From: Moraxellaceae bacterium
GTDB lineage: Bacteria; Pseudomonadota; Gammaproteobacteria; Pseudomonadales; Moraxellaceae
Direction: 5' to 3'
NCBI GenBank assembly: GCA_030684415.1
Contig: JAUXNL010000606.1
Span: 1-9,536, forward strand
DNA length: 9,536 nt
Shown: positions 1 to 6,034 of the stretch, one piece after another
How the letters are laid out: every line of letters begins with the position of its first letter
Numbering within the stretch: the stretch's first letter is position 1
Made by a program: the position numbers and the translations under genes
The notes under the pieces: generated by a model
Databases searched by the model: none
The model's input: the letters and a program-made list of their open reading frames with translations, nothing else
Told to the model about the DNA's origin: nothing

Positions 1-1311
1 GGTCGGACTGGAGAGACGGCCATCGCGGCCCACCATCACAAGCTGCTCACCTCTCGCCTGTGCCTCACTGCCAATCGCCCGACCGATTGCTCGCACAATG
101 ACCTCGTCCAGGCCATCACCTACAACTCCGCGAATATCATAGGCACGGAAAATTTCAGCACGCACTTCCTGACCCACATCTGACCCCTTCTTTGTAATCG
201 GCTTTACCACCTTCGGCGCAGGCGCGGTACCGAGCAAGTCAGGCGACTCTTCTCGGAAAGAAATCTCACCCAGCTCGTCGGCTGGCGCATCATTTTTTGA
301 CATCGGCCTGTTTGCCTTGACTTCCGTCCAGTAATGATCCAGACGAGACATCAATGTCGAGAAAACACCAAAATGCATCATCGGGCGCTGCCGATTGCCG
401 TATTTCAGGAGGTTTTCACTGAAAACCGCCAAGGCCTCAGCATCCTCTTTTATTTGCCGCTGCAACGACATGAGCAACCAGAACAAAAGCAGGCCCGACA
501 ATACTGCCGCCAGCACCAACAACCCCGCTGCAACCGACACCATGGTTTCATTGCGCCCGAGACTGGTGACGGGCGCGAATCCGAACTCCCAGCCAGGGTT
601 GCGCGTAGGAACAACACGCATCTGGTCAACAACCAGATTTTCACCCACCTTCAGAATCACAGCGCGCTCACTGCCATTGCGCTGAACCAACTCCAGACGC
701 CCCGCCTCAGGCGCAAATCCACTCAGTGAAATTGCGAGAGGACTGAACGGCATACTCAACAAGAGAACCCCGGCTATGTCTCCTTCTGGCACGCGTACCG
801 CTCGAGCAAAGGCCACCACCTGATGATTCTCATAAAAACTTATCTCAGGCGACACACTCTGGCCTGAGGCTACTCGTAGCACCATATCCTGATGCGCATA
901 ACTGATGCCGTTTGGCACAGCAGGGTCGAGCGCTGCCGTTACGATGCGAGCATACGATGCGCCGGGATAACGGGCCGTCAGCACCCCATCCCCACCCGGC
1001 ATATTCAGAATTTGCAGCAACTCCGCATCGGTCATTGTTGCAATGACCAACTCATTGGTGCGCAGATACGCATCCAGTGATGCCAAGTGATGACGTCGAT
1101 AAAGATCTGACACACTCTCATGCTGGCGCTGATTTTCATTCGTCAGGAAGTAAAAAAGCCCACCCGCCAACAGGGCAATCACCAGAAAGTTGACCACCAC
1201 ACCGATCATTCCGGAGTGCAGAACCGTCGCCTCTCTCTTTGCCTTCGCCGGTTTTTCCGCTACCGGCTTGTCCTCTTGAGTCTCGGCGGTCTTCTTTTCT
1301 TTTCTGGCCAT
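1..1311 (-). CDS. algC: Phosphomannomutase/phosphoglucomutase AlgC, long membrane-anchored form (3' end outside window)
   Basis: The visible 437 residues are the N-terminal part of a long AlgC. AlgC interconverts mannose-6-P/mannose-1-P and glucose-6-P/glucose-1-P for alginate, LPS and other polysaccharides. A lysine-rich start (1-30) is followed by a membrane segment at about 33-57, a presumably periplasmic region of about 200 residues, a second membrane segment at about 257-281, and a cytoplasmic linker (282-380) rich in Asp, Glu, Pro and Lys. The mutase domain then begins at 386 with IFRAYDIRGVVGD, near-identical to the Pseudomonas AlgC start, and continues with VGRDGRLSSP at 427-436. The catalytic serine lies beyond the window edge. 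The start is the only ATG near the beginning, 5 bases after a G6 run that may act as ribosome binding site. It follows dut by 80 bases on the same strand. Identity is firm from the AYDIRG region; the sensory nature of the extension is inference. Confidence 0.93.
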   Translation of the reverse strand, partial: MARKEKKTAETQEDKPVAEKPAKAKREATVLHSGMIGVVVNFLVIALLAGGLFYFLTNENQRQHESVSDLYRRHHLASLDAYLRTNELVIATMTDAELLQILNMPGGDGVLTARYPGASYARIVTAALDPAVPNGISYAHQDMVLRVASGQSVSPEISFYENHQVVAFARAVRVPEGDIAGVLLLSMPFSPLAISLSGFAPEAGRLELVQRNGSERAVILKVGENLVVDQMRVVPTRNPGWEFGFAPVTSLGRNETMVSVAAGLLVLAAVLSGLLLFWLLMSLQRQIKEDAEALAVFSENLLKYGNRQRPMMHFGVFSTLMSRLDHYWTEVKANRPMSKNDAPADELGEISFREESPDLLGTAPAPKVVKPITKKGSDVGQEVRAEIFRAYDIRGVVGDGLDEVIVRAIGRAIGSEAQARGEQLVMVGRDGRLSSPT

Positions 1312-1316
1312 GCAAT

Positions 1317-1330
1317 CCCCCCAAAAAAAA
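1317..1330 (-). repeat. T8-G6 homopolymer pair upstream of algC
   Basis: Read on the minus strand, eight T are followed directly by six G, ending 5 bases before the algC ATG. The G run sits where a Shine-Dalgarno sequence should be and is the only purine-rich stretch there. Slippage of either tract would alter the spacing or strength of the site without shifting the reading frame. Confidence 0.6.
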
Positions 1331-1391
1331 CAGTCAGCGGCACGCTTATGACGCACGCTCTATTTATTGCAACCCGATGCTTGCCGATAAT

Positions 1392-1850
1392 TCAGTGCCG
1401 CCCCGATGAACCGAAGCCGCCCTCACCGCGTGCCGTCGCCTCAAAATCATCCACCTGCGTGAATTCTGCCTGCACAACTGGCACCAACACATATTGCGCA
1501 ATCCGCTCACCAGGCTGAACCGTGAACGTCTCATGCCCCCGATTCCAGCAAGACACCATCAGCTCGCCCTGATAGTCCGAGTCAATCAGCCCCACCAGAT
1601 TGCCGAGCACCACACCATGCTTGTGCCCCAGCCCGGACCTTGGCAATACCAGCCCCGCAAACCCGGGATCTCCTATATAAATGGCCATCCCGGTCCGAAT
1701 CAGCTCAGTCTGACCTGGCTCGAGCACGAGTGGCTCCGCCAGACAGGCGCGCAAATCCAGACCCGCCGAACCTGCCGTGGCATACGCCGGCAATGGAAAT
1801 ACCGTTCCGATACGCTCATCCAGTATCTTGACCTGCACAGCCGCCTTCAT
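1392..1850 (-). CDS. dut: Deoxyuridine 5'-triphosphate nucleotidohydrolase (dUTPase)
   Basis: Dut hydrolyses dUTP to dUMP and pyrophosphate, keeping uracil out of DNA and supplying dUMP for thymidylate synthesis. All five motifs of the homotrimeric dUTPase family are present in order: AGLDLRA (29-35), PRSGLG (70-75), GLIDSDYQGEL (87-97, with the catalytic Asp), GERIAQ (114-119) and the glycine-rich C-terminal RGEGGFGSSG (141-150) that closes over the active site. The length of 152 residues is normal for bacterial Dut (about 151). The ATG overlaps the coaBC stop codon as ATGA, so translation is probably coupled to coaBC. algC follows 80 bases downstream on the same strand, giving the coaBC-dut-algC order. 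Nothing is missing or unusual in the protein. Confidence 0.98.
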   Translation of the reverse strand: MKAAVQVKILDERIGTVFPLPAYATAGSAGLDLRACLAEPLVLEPGQTELIRTGMAIYIGDPGFAGLVLPRSGLGHKHGVVLGNLVGLIDSDYQGELMVSCWNRGHETFTVQPGERIAQYVLVPVVQAEFTQVDDFEATARGEGGFGSSGRH

Positions 1851-3070
1851 TTATCGACTCGTCCTTCCATTACATCCTGCAAGCGGTCTGCCATAAGGCC
1901 CACCAGCTCACGTGCGATTTGTGTTTTCGATGCCTTATCAAGTACGCAGTGACCCTCAGGCCATATCACCGTCAATGCATTGTCGTCACTTTGAAAGCCG
2001 ATATCTGCCCGCGCCACATCATTGCAGGCAATCATGTCGAGCTTCTTGCGCAGCAGTTTCTCGCGCGCATGCGCGACCACGTTTTCTGTCTCGGCAGCAA
2101 AGCCGACTACCAGCGGCTTTTCGGGGAGCGCCGCAACCGCCGCCACGATGTCCGGATTTTTTACCAGCTCGAACTGAATGACGTCGGCCGTTTTTTTGAT
2201 TTTCTGCTCAGCGACAGTTGCCGGTCGGTAGTCTGCAACCGCTGCCGTCGCCACAAACACATCAGCGCCCGCGGCCGCCTGGAGTGATGCTGCCAGCATG
2301 CTGTCGGCACTGATCACATCGATGCGCTGCAGCCTTGGCGGGGTCGGCAAAGCCACCGGCCCCGCAATCAATGTCACCTGCGCACCAGCTTCGACACAGG
2401 CCAGCGCAATCGCAAAACCCATTTTGCCGGAACTGTGATTGCTGAGATAGCGTACGGGATCAAGCGCCTCTCGCGTCGGACCCGCCGTAATGACGACACG
2501 ACGCCCCGTCAGCCTTCCTGTTTCAAACTGCTCGGCACAACATTCGACCAGCGCCAGCGCCTCCAGCATGCGCCCCTCACCCACATCACCGCAGGCCTGA
2601 CTCCCGCTAGCAGGACCGAATACCGCCACACCGCGAGCACGTAAAAGCGCCAGATTGTCCTGCGTGACGTCGGCCGCCCACATCTGCTGATTCATGGCCG
2701 GTGCCACTGCCAGCTTCGCGCGTGTTGCCAGCCAAAGCGTCGAGAGCAGGTCATTTGCCAAGCCCTGCGCAAGGCGTGCCATGCAGTCGGCACTGGCGGG
2801 CGCCACCAGCACCAGATCAGCCCAGCGCGCCAGCTCGATATGACCCATGGCCGCTTCGGCCGCCGGACTCAGCAAGTCCAGATGCACGGGGTTGCCAGAC
2901 AATGCCTGCAGCGTGAGTGGCGTGATGAACTCTTGCGCCGCCGGCGTCATCACCACCCGTACATCCGCCCCCGCATCCCGCAGGCGACGAACCAGCTCAG
3001 CACTCTTGTATGCCGCAATGCCGCCGGAGATGCCAAGAAGGATACGCTTGTGAGCAAGACGGGCGGTCAT
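1847..3070 (-). CDS. coaBC: Bifunctional phosphopantothenoylcysteine decarboxylase / phosphopantothenate-cysteine ligase
   Basis: CoaBC joins cysteine to 4'-phosphopantothenate (CTP-dependent, CoaB) and decarboxylates the product to 4'-phosphopantetheine (FMN-dependent, CoaC). The protein has 407 residues, as usual. The N-terminal CoaC flavoprotein half shows the LGISGGIAAYK start (12-22), the active-site His77 in MGHIEL, PAMNQQM (124-130, Asn127) and the substrate-clamp Cys160 in GSQACGDVGEGRM. The CoaB half begins near 190 with VVITAGPTREALDPVRYLSN and continues through NHSSGKMG (211-218), AAVADYRP (276-283), the lysine motif KIKK (290-293) and VKNPDIV (303-309). An in-frame reading extends 44 codons further upstream, but family alignment and overlap with the radC leader favour the ATG at 3070. 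The stop overlaps the dut start by 4 bases. radC is transcribed divergently. Confidence 0.97.
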   Translation of the reverse strand: MTARLAHKRILLGISGGIAAYKSAELVRRLRDAGADVRVVMTPAAQEFITPLTLQALSGNPVHLDLLSPAAEAAMGHIELARWADLVLVAPASADCMARLAQGLANDLLSTLWLATRAKLAVAPAMNQQMWAADVTQDNLALLRARGVAVFGPASGSQACGDVGEGRMLEALALVECCAEQFETGRLTGRRVVITAGPTREALDPVRYLSNHSSGKMGFAIALACVEAGAQVTLIAGPVALPTPPRLQRIDVISADSMLAASLQAAAGADVFVATAAVADYRPATVAEQKIKKTADVIQFELVKNPDIVAAVAALPEKPLVVGFAAETENVVAHAREKLLRKKLDMIACNDVARADIGFQSDDNALTVIWPEGHCVLDKASKTQIARELVGLMADRLQDVMEGRVDK

Positions 3071-3144
3071 GAGTATTTTCCGAGGGGGATTGGGCCGTGA
3101 CGGCGACCGGCCGCAACGATACCATCCGGACTTCTGATTGCGTA

Positions 3145-3176
3145 GCGCTGACACGGAAAAGTCAGCGCCCACTGAC
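3145..3176 (+). promoter_or_regulatory. Overlapping alternative hairpins in the radC leader
   Basis: A perfect 8-base inverted repeat, GCGCTGAC (3145-3152) and GTCAGCGC (3161-3168), encloses an 8-base loop. A third segment, CTGAC at 3172-3176, can pair instead with the GTCAG of the right arm. The two stems are mutually exclusive, and both lie within 50 bases of the radC ATG. The region is also the spacer of the divergent coaBC-radC pair, so the repeat could instead be a protein-binding operator. No convincing -35/-10 pair was found here on either strand. Confidence 0.45.
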
Positions 3177-3191
3177 CGGCAAGGAGTGCCA

Positions 3192-3866
3192 ATGCCCATC
3201 ACCGACTGGCCCGAGGCTGAACGCCCCCGGGAAAAGCTTATTGCTCACGGCCCAACCGCCCTTAGCGATGCCGAGATTCTCGCCATCTTCATCAGGACAG
3301 GCCTGCGCAGCCACACAGCTCTCGACCTCGCGCGCGACTGGATTGGCGTTTTTGGCGGCCTGCGTGGTTTTCTCGACGCCAGCACGCGCGAGCTGATGGA
3401 CTTGCCCGGGCTGGGGCCGGCGAAATACGCCGAGCTACAAGCCGCCCTTGAGCTGGGCCGGCGCCACCTCGCAGCGACGCTTGAGCGGACGGATGTCATG
3501 AGCAGCCCGGAAGCAACCTACCGCTTCCTGACGGCCCGGCTGCGTAATCTTCGCCACGAGGTTTTTGCCATCCTCTTTCTCGACTGCCAGCAGCACCTGA
3601 TAGCCTTTGAGGAGCTGTTCCGGGGAAGCCTGGACAGCTGCGTCGTGCACCCACGGCAAGTGATAGAGCGCGCCCTGCACTTCAATGCCTCCGCGGTGAT
3701 TCTGGCGCATAACCATCCTTCCGGGATGGCAGAACCCTCTGGCGCCGACCGCCACATCACGGATCGCCTTCGGCAAGCCCTTGAGCTGATTGATGTCCGT
3801 GTCCTGGATCATGTGATCATCGGCGAAGAACGTACCCCATCCTTTGCGGAGCGCGGCTGGCTTTAG
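3192..3866 (+). CDS. radC: RadC family protein (UPF0758, JAB/MPN metalloprotease-like domain)
   Basis: The protein has 224 residues, the standard RadC length. The N-terminal portion (1-90) holds the conserved RPREKL and ALSDAEILAI segments and a helix-hairpin-helix element around LMDLPGLGPAKYAEL (68-82). The C-terminal JAB1/MPN-like domain carries the metal-binding signature AHNHPSG (172-178) with His173, His175 and Asp186. RadC was once assigned to recombinational repair in E. coli, an assignment later withdrawn; the true function remains unsettled despite the intact metalloprotease-like site. The start ATG was chosen because AAGGAG lies 5 bases upstream and the protein then begins like other RadC proteins; a longer reading from 3138 lacks such a site. 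It is divergent from coaBC and is followed by a tRNA gene. Confidence 0.96.
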   Translation: MPITDWPEAERPREKLIAHGPTALSDAEILAIFIRTGLRSHTALDLARDWIGVFGGLRGFLDASTRELMDLPGLGPAKYAELQAALELGRRHLAATLERTDVMSSPEATYRFLTARLRNLRHEVFAILFLDCQQHLIAFEELFRGSLDSCVVHPRQVIERALHFNASAVILAHNHPSGMAEPSGADRHITDRLRQALELIDVRVLDHVIIGEERTPSFAERGWL

Positions 3867-3876
3867 ACAACACATC

Positions 3877-3904
3877 TTGGGTTTTGTCGCCGATTCAGTA
3901 AAAT
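3877..3904 (+). promoter_or_regulatory. Candidate sigma70 promoter for tRNA-Ala
   Basis: TTGGGT (3877-3882) and TAAAAT (3899-3904) are separated by 16 bases, just after the radC stop and about 36 bases before the tRNA. The -10 element is good; the -35 element matches consensus in three of six positions. Initiation would fall near 3910, at the left edge of the hairpin that precedes the tRNA. Confidence 0.5.
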
Positions 3905-3910
3905 GGCCGC

Positions 3911-3936
3911 CGCAGCCGGCACCCTCGCCGGCTGCG
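3911..3936 (+). other. 10-bp perfect hairpin directly in front of the tRNA
   Basis: CGCAGCCGGC (3911-3920) and GCCGGCTGCG (3927-3936) form a perfect 10-bp GC-rich stem around a 6-base loop. It ends three bases before the mature tRNA 5' end and has no T run after it. It could terminate or stabilise radC mRNA ends, or be part of the tRNA precursor leader cut away by RNase P. Confidence 0.6.
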
Positions 3937-3939
3937 CAC

Positions 3940-4015
<76 letters not shown>

Positions 4016-4031
4016 TTTACTCGCCTAGCCG

Positions 4032-4060
4032 TTGCACGGCCAGGGCGCCTCTGGTATAAA
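4032..4060 (+). promoter_or_regulatory. Sigma70 promoter of rpmB-rpmG
   Basis: TTGCAC (4032-4037) and TATAAA (4055-4060) are separated by exactly 17 bases, the optimum for sigma70. The elements match consensus in four and five of six positions. It starts 16 bases after the tRNA and would begin a leader of about 75 bases ahead of rpmB. Confidence 0.75.
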
Positions 4061-4076
4061 TCGCACCCCTTGAAAA

Positions 4077-4121
4077 GCGCCGGCTCCTTTTTTGCCCGGC
4101 GCCTGCGCCTTTTTGAAGGCG
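4077..4121 (+). promoter_or_regulatory. rpmB: Two tandem hairpins in the rpmB leader
   Basis: The first stem pairs GCGCCGG (4077-4083) with CCGGCGC (4096-4102) around a 12-base loop that contains a T6 run. The second pairs CGCCTT (4106-4111) with AAGGCG (4116-4121) around a 4-base loop. They lie between the promoter and the ribosome binding site GGAG (4133-4136). Ribosomal protein operons are often autoregulated through such leaders, but whether this one is regulatory is inference. Confidence 0.45.
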
Positions 4122-4142
4122 GAATGCGTCGCGGAGTCCATC

Positions 4143-4379
4143 ATGTCCAAGGTTTGCCAGGTTACCGGAAAGCGCCCCATCGTCGGTAACAACGTGTCCC
4201 ACTCGAACATCAAGACCAAGCGTCGTTTCGAGCCCAACCTGCATTACCACCGTTTCTGGATGGAAAGCGAGAAGCGCTTCGTGCGCATCCGCGTGTCCAG
4301 CAAGGGGATGCGCATCATTGACAAGCTGGGTGTGGAGGCCGTTGTGGCCACTCTGCGTGCCCAGGGCCAGAAGATCTAA
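4143..4379 (+). CDS. rpmB: 50S ribosomal protein bL28
   Basis: bL28 is a small basic protein of the large ribosomal subunit. The 78 residues begin with MSKVCQVTGKRP and continue with the conserved GNNVSHSNIKTKRRF (16-30) and RFWMESEKRFVRIRVSSKG, and the length matches E. coli L28 (78 residues). The start is set by GGAG 6 bases upstream of ATG 4143. Only one cysteine (Cys5) is present, so this is the form without a zinc site. rpmG follows after an 11-base gap, with its ribosome binding site overlapping the rpmB stop. Transcription most likely starts at the promoter at 4032-4060 and ends at the terminator at 4564-4591. Confidence 0.98.
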   Translation: MSKVCQVTGKRPIVGNNVSHSNIKTKRRFEPNLHYHRFWMESEKRFVRIRVSSKGMRIIDKLGVEAVVATLRAQGQKI

Positions 4380-4390
4380 GGAGCCTTACC

Positions 4391-4546
4391 ATGCGTGACA
4401 AGATCCGCCTCGTGTCGACTGCCGGTACCGGCTACTTCTACACCACCACCAAGAACAAGCGCACCATGCCGGAAAAAATGGAGATCAAGAAGTTTGATCC
4501 CAAGATCCGTCAGCACGTGATCTTCAAGGAAGCCAAGATCAAGTAA
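4391..4546 (+). CDS. rpmG: 50S ribosomal protein bL33
   Basis: bL33 is a component of the large ribosomal subunit near the E site. The 51-residue product reads MRDKIRLVSTAGTGYFYTTT, followed by KNKRTMPEKMEIKKFDPKIR and HVIFKEAKIK at the end. There are no cysteines, so it is the zinc-free version of L33 found in gammaproteobacteria. The Shine-Dalgarno AAGGAG (4378-4383) overlaps the rpmB stop codon and lies 7 bases from the ATG, indicating tight coupling within the rpmB-rpmG operon. A strong terminator follows 17 bases after the stop codon, so mutM is probably transcribed mostly from its own signals. Confidence 0.98.
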   Translation: MRDKIRLVSTAGTGYFYTTTKNKRTMPEKMEIKKFDPKIRQHVIFKEAKIK

Positions 4547-4563
4547 TTGATCCTGCTTTCATC

Positions 4564-4591
4564 AAAAGCCCGGGCATTCCCGGGCTTTTTT
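4564..4591 (+). terminator. Factor-independent terminator of rpmB-rpmG
   Basis: GCCCGGG (4568-4574) and CCCGGGC (4579-4585) form the GC core with a CATT loop, flanked by AAAA and followed by six T. With the flanking A-T pairs the stem reaches 11 bp. It could work in both directions, but the only known convergent reading is far away. Confidence 0.93.
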
Positions 4592-4640
4592 GTGCCCGCC
4601 AAACCAGAGGCCTCGACATTCCCGCCACCGGAGCCATGTC

Positions 4641-5453
4641 ATGCCGGAGTTGCCTGAAGTAGAAACTACGCGCCGGGGCATCCTACCGGCAACCAAAGGC
4701 TACCGCGTGCTGTCAGTCGCGGTACACAACCCGCAACTGCGCTGGCCAGTACCAGCGGAACTCGCGCAGATGGCAGGGCAACGCATCACGAACATCCGGC
4801 GGCGTGGCAAGTACTTGCTGCTGGACACCCCTGCCGGTACCGCACTTGTCCATTTAGGCATGTCCGGCAGCCTGCGCCTGGAGCACCCTCACAGCACGTT
4901 GCGCACGCATGATCACGTAGTGCTGCAACTGGAGTCGGGCTTTGAGCTTCGCCTGCATGACCCTCGCCGGTTTGGCTGCTTTCTCTGGATAACCACGCCA
5001 CCGGACGAACACCCCCTGTTGGCGACTCTAGGCCCTGAGCCCTTAGAGGAGGACTTTGATGGCAAACATCTCTTCCTCCGCTCTCGGCAAAAAAGCGCCC
5101 CGATAAAAGCCTTCATCATGGACAGCCACGTTGTGGTCGGCGTCGGGAATATCTATGCAACCGAAGCGCTCTATCGCAGCGGCATTCACCCCTTGCGAGC
5201 TGCAGGGCGCATCAGCAGTACCCGTTACGATCGACTGGCAAGCGAGATCAAGGCCATTCTGGCCTACGCCATCGAGCGCGGCGGCACCACACTGCGCGAC
5301 TTCGTGAACGGGCATGGAGAACCCGGCTATTTCCAGTTGGAGCTGGATGCCTATGGCCGGGGAGGACAGCCCTGCAATAGCTGCCATCACACATTGAAAG
5401 AGGCTCGACTGAGTGGACGCAGTACCGTCTACTGCCCGAACTGCCAGCGCTAA
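4641..5453 (+). CDS. mutM: Bifunctional DNA-formamidopyrimidine glycosylase / AP lyase (MutM/Fpg)
   Basis: MutM removes 8-oxoguanine and formamidopyrimidines from DNA and nicks the abasic site by beta,delta-elimination. The start gives the essential MPELPEVETTRRG, in which Pro2 (after Met removal) is the Schiff-base nucleophile and Glu3 the acid. Other key residues are visible: Lys57 in RRGKYLL, Met74 in HLGMSGSLR, Arg110-Phe111 in DPRRFG (void-filling residues), and VGVGNIYATEALY (166-178). The C-terminal zinc finger has Cys245, Cys248, Cys265 and Cys268 with the conserved LSGRSTVYCPNC loop. The 270 residues match the family length (269 in E. coli). A longer in-frame reading from 4590 would bury Pro2 and is rejected. 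CGGAG 8 bases upstream serves as ribosome binding site. No terminator is evident after the stop. Confidence 0.98.
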   Translation: MPELPEVETTRRGILPATKGYRVLSVAVHNPQLRWPVPAELAQMAGQRITNIRRRGKYLLLDTPAGTALVHLGMSGSLRLEHPHSTLRTHDHVVLQLESGFELRLHDPRRFGCFLWITTPPDEHPLLATLGPEPLEEDFDGKHLFLRSRQKSAPIKAFIMDSHVVVGVGNIYATEALYRSGIHPLRAAGRISSTRYDRLASEIKAILAYAIERGGTTLRDFVNGHGEPGYFQLELDAYGRGGQPCNSCHHTLKEARLSGRSTVYCPNCQR

Positions 5454-5560
5454 CCCGACACATGGCGGCAGACCCGCAGCGCGGAGCATTTCACAGAACA
5501 CTGGCTTGCATCGCCGCCCGAGACGGATTAGAGTCCATAAAGTCCAGAACTATCAGGCTG

Positions 5561-5590
5561 TTGTGACGACTTTCTCACACCAGTTATAAG
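5561..5590 (+). promoter_or_regulatory. Candidate sigma70 promoter for the small exported protein gene
   Basis: TTGTGA (5561-5566) and TATAAG (5585-5590) are separated by 18 bases. A short hairpin, GCCGG (5593-5597) with CCGGC (5603-5607), follows in the predicted leader. This is the only notable content of the 182-base spacer between mutM and the next gene. Confidence 0.45.
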
Positions 5591-5635
5591 ATGCCGGCCC
5601 AACCGGCGGAAAGCATGCCTTCCGAGGGAAACATG

Positions 5636-5983
5636 ATGGAATCCATTCAGCGCCGCGTGATCGCACTGTTCATGACAGTCGTTTTTGGCATGGCGTCTCT
5701 GCCCGCTGTCGCCGAAGAAGTTTTTGACGACCAGATCAACCAGCGCCCCAGTGCCATGGCAATGTTCGGTGACGCCGTATTCGCACGGCCGATCCTGCTG
5801 GCCGGCACCCTCGTCGGCACAGGCCTTTTTGTCGTCTCGCTGCCGTTTTCTGCCTTGGGCGGGAACGTCAAGGAAACCGCCGACACCCTCGTGGTCGGCA
5901 TCGCCAAATCGACCTTCACTCGCTGCCTGGGCTGCACCGCGACGCAAGATGACTGGAAGAACCGTCGCATCAAGGACGAGTGA
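5636..5983 (+). CDS. Small exported protein of unknown function, one hydrophobic segment
   Basis: The product has 115 residues. Residues 1-26 look like a Sec signal peptide: QRR charge, hydrophobic stretch IALFMTVVFGMAS, and an AVA-E type cleavage site near 26. A second hydrophobic stretch covers about 52-75 (PILLAGTLVGTGLFVVSLPF), followed by FSALGGNVKETADTLV and the ending FTRCLGC, with Cys97 and Cys100 close together. This resembles a family of about 100 residues in pseudomonads sometimes labelled 'multidrug transporter', a label that the size does not support. Two ATGs are adjacent (5633 and 5636); GAGGG at 5624-5628 is 7 bases from the second, which I chose, and 4 from the first. A bidirectional terminator follows 7 bases after the stop. 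A periplasmic or inner-membrane location is likely; the role is unknown. Confidence 0.8.
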   Translation: MESIQRRVIALFMTVVFGMASLPAVAEEVFDDQINQRPSAMAMFGDAVFARPILLAGTLVGTGLFVVSLPFSALGGNVKETADTLVVGIAKSTFTRCLGCTATQDDWKNRRIKDE

Positions 5984-5990
5984 GTCCAGC

Positions 5991-6034
5991 GCCCATAAAA
6001 AAGCCCGCTCTAGCCAGCGGGCTTTTTTATGGGC
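5991..6034. terminator. Bidirectional terminator, 18-bp perfect stem
   Basis: GCCCATAAAAAAGCCCGC (5991-6008) and GCGGGCTTTTTTATGGGC (6017-6034) are perfect inverted copies around an 8-base loop. The GC core is followed by T6 on both strands, so it can end both the small exported protein gene and the convergent coaD-ferredoxin transcript. On the minus strand its left half in transcription order is coding sequence of the ferredoxin, whose TAG stop lies in the loop. Confidence 0.95.

Noticed and set aside
334..729. A 131-codon plus-strand reading opposite algC
   Set aside because: It lies antisense to the continuous AlgC coding sequence, has a biased Gln/His/Arg composition and no initiation signal.
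1494..1952. A 152-codon plus-strand reading opposite dut and the coaBC end
   Set aside because: It is the antisense shadow of dut, whose five motifs are intact on the other strand.
3071..3191. Divergent promoters for coaBC and radC
   Set aside because: Promoters must lie in or near this spacer, but no -35/-10 pair with acceptable spacing could be named on either strand, so none is listed.
3071..3202. N-terminal extension of CoaBC by 44 codons
   Set aside because: The extension has no family resemblance, covers the radC start region and lacks a better ribosome binding site; CoaBC proteins begin where the 3070 ATG does.
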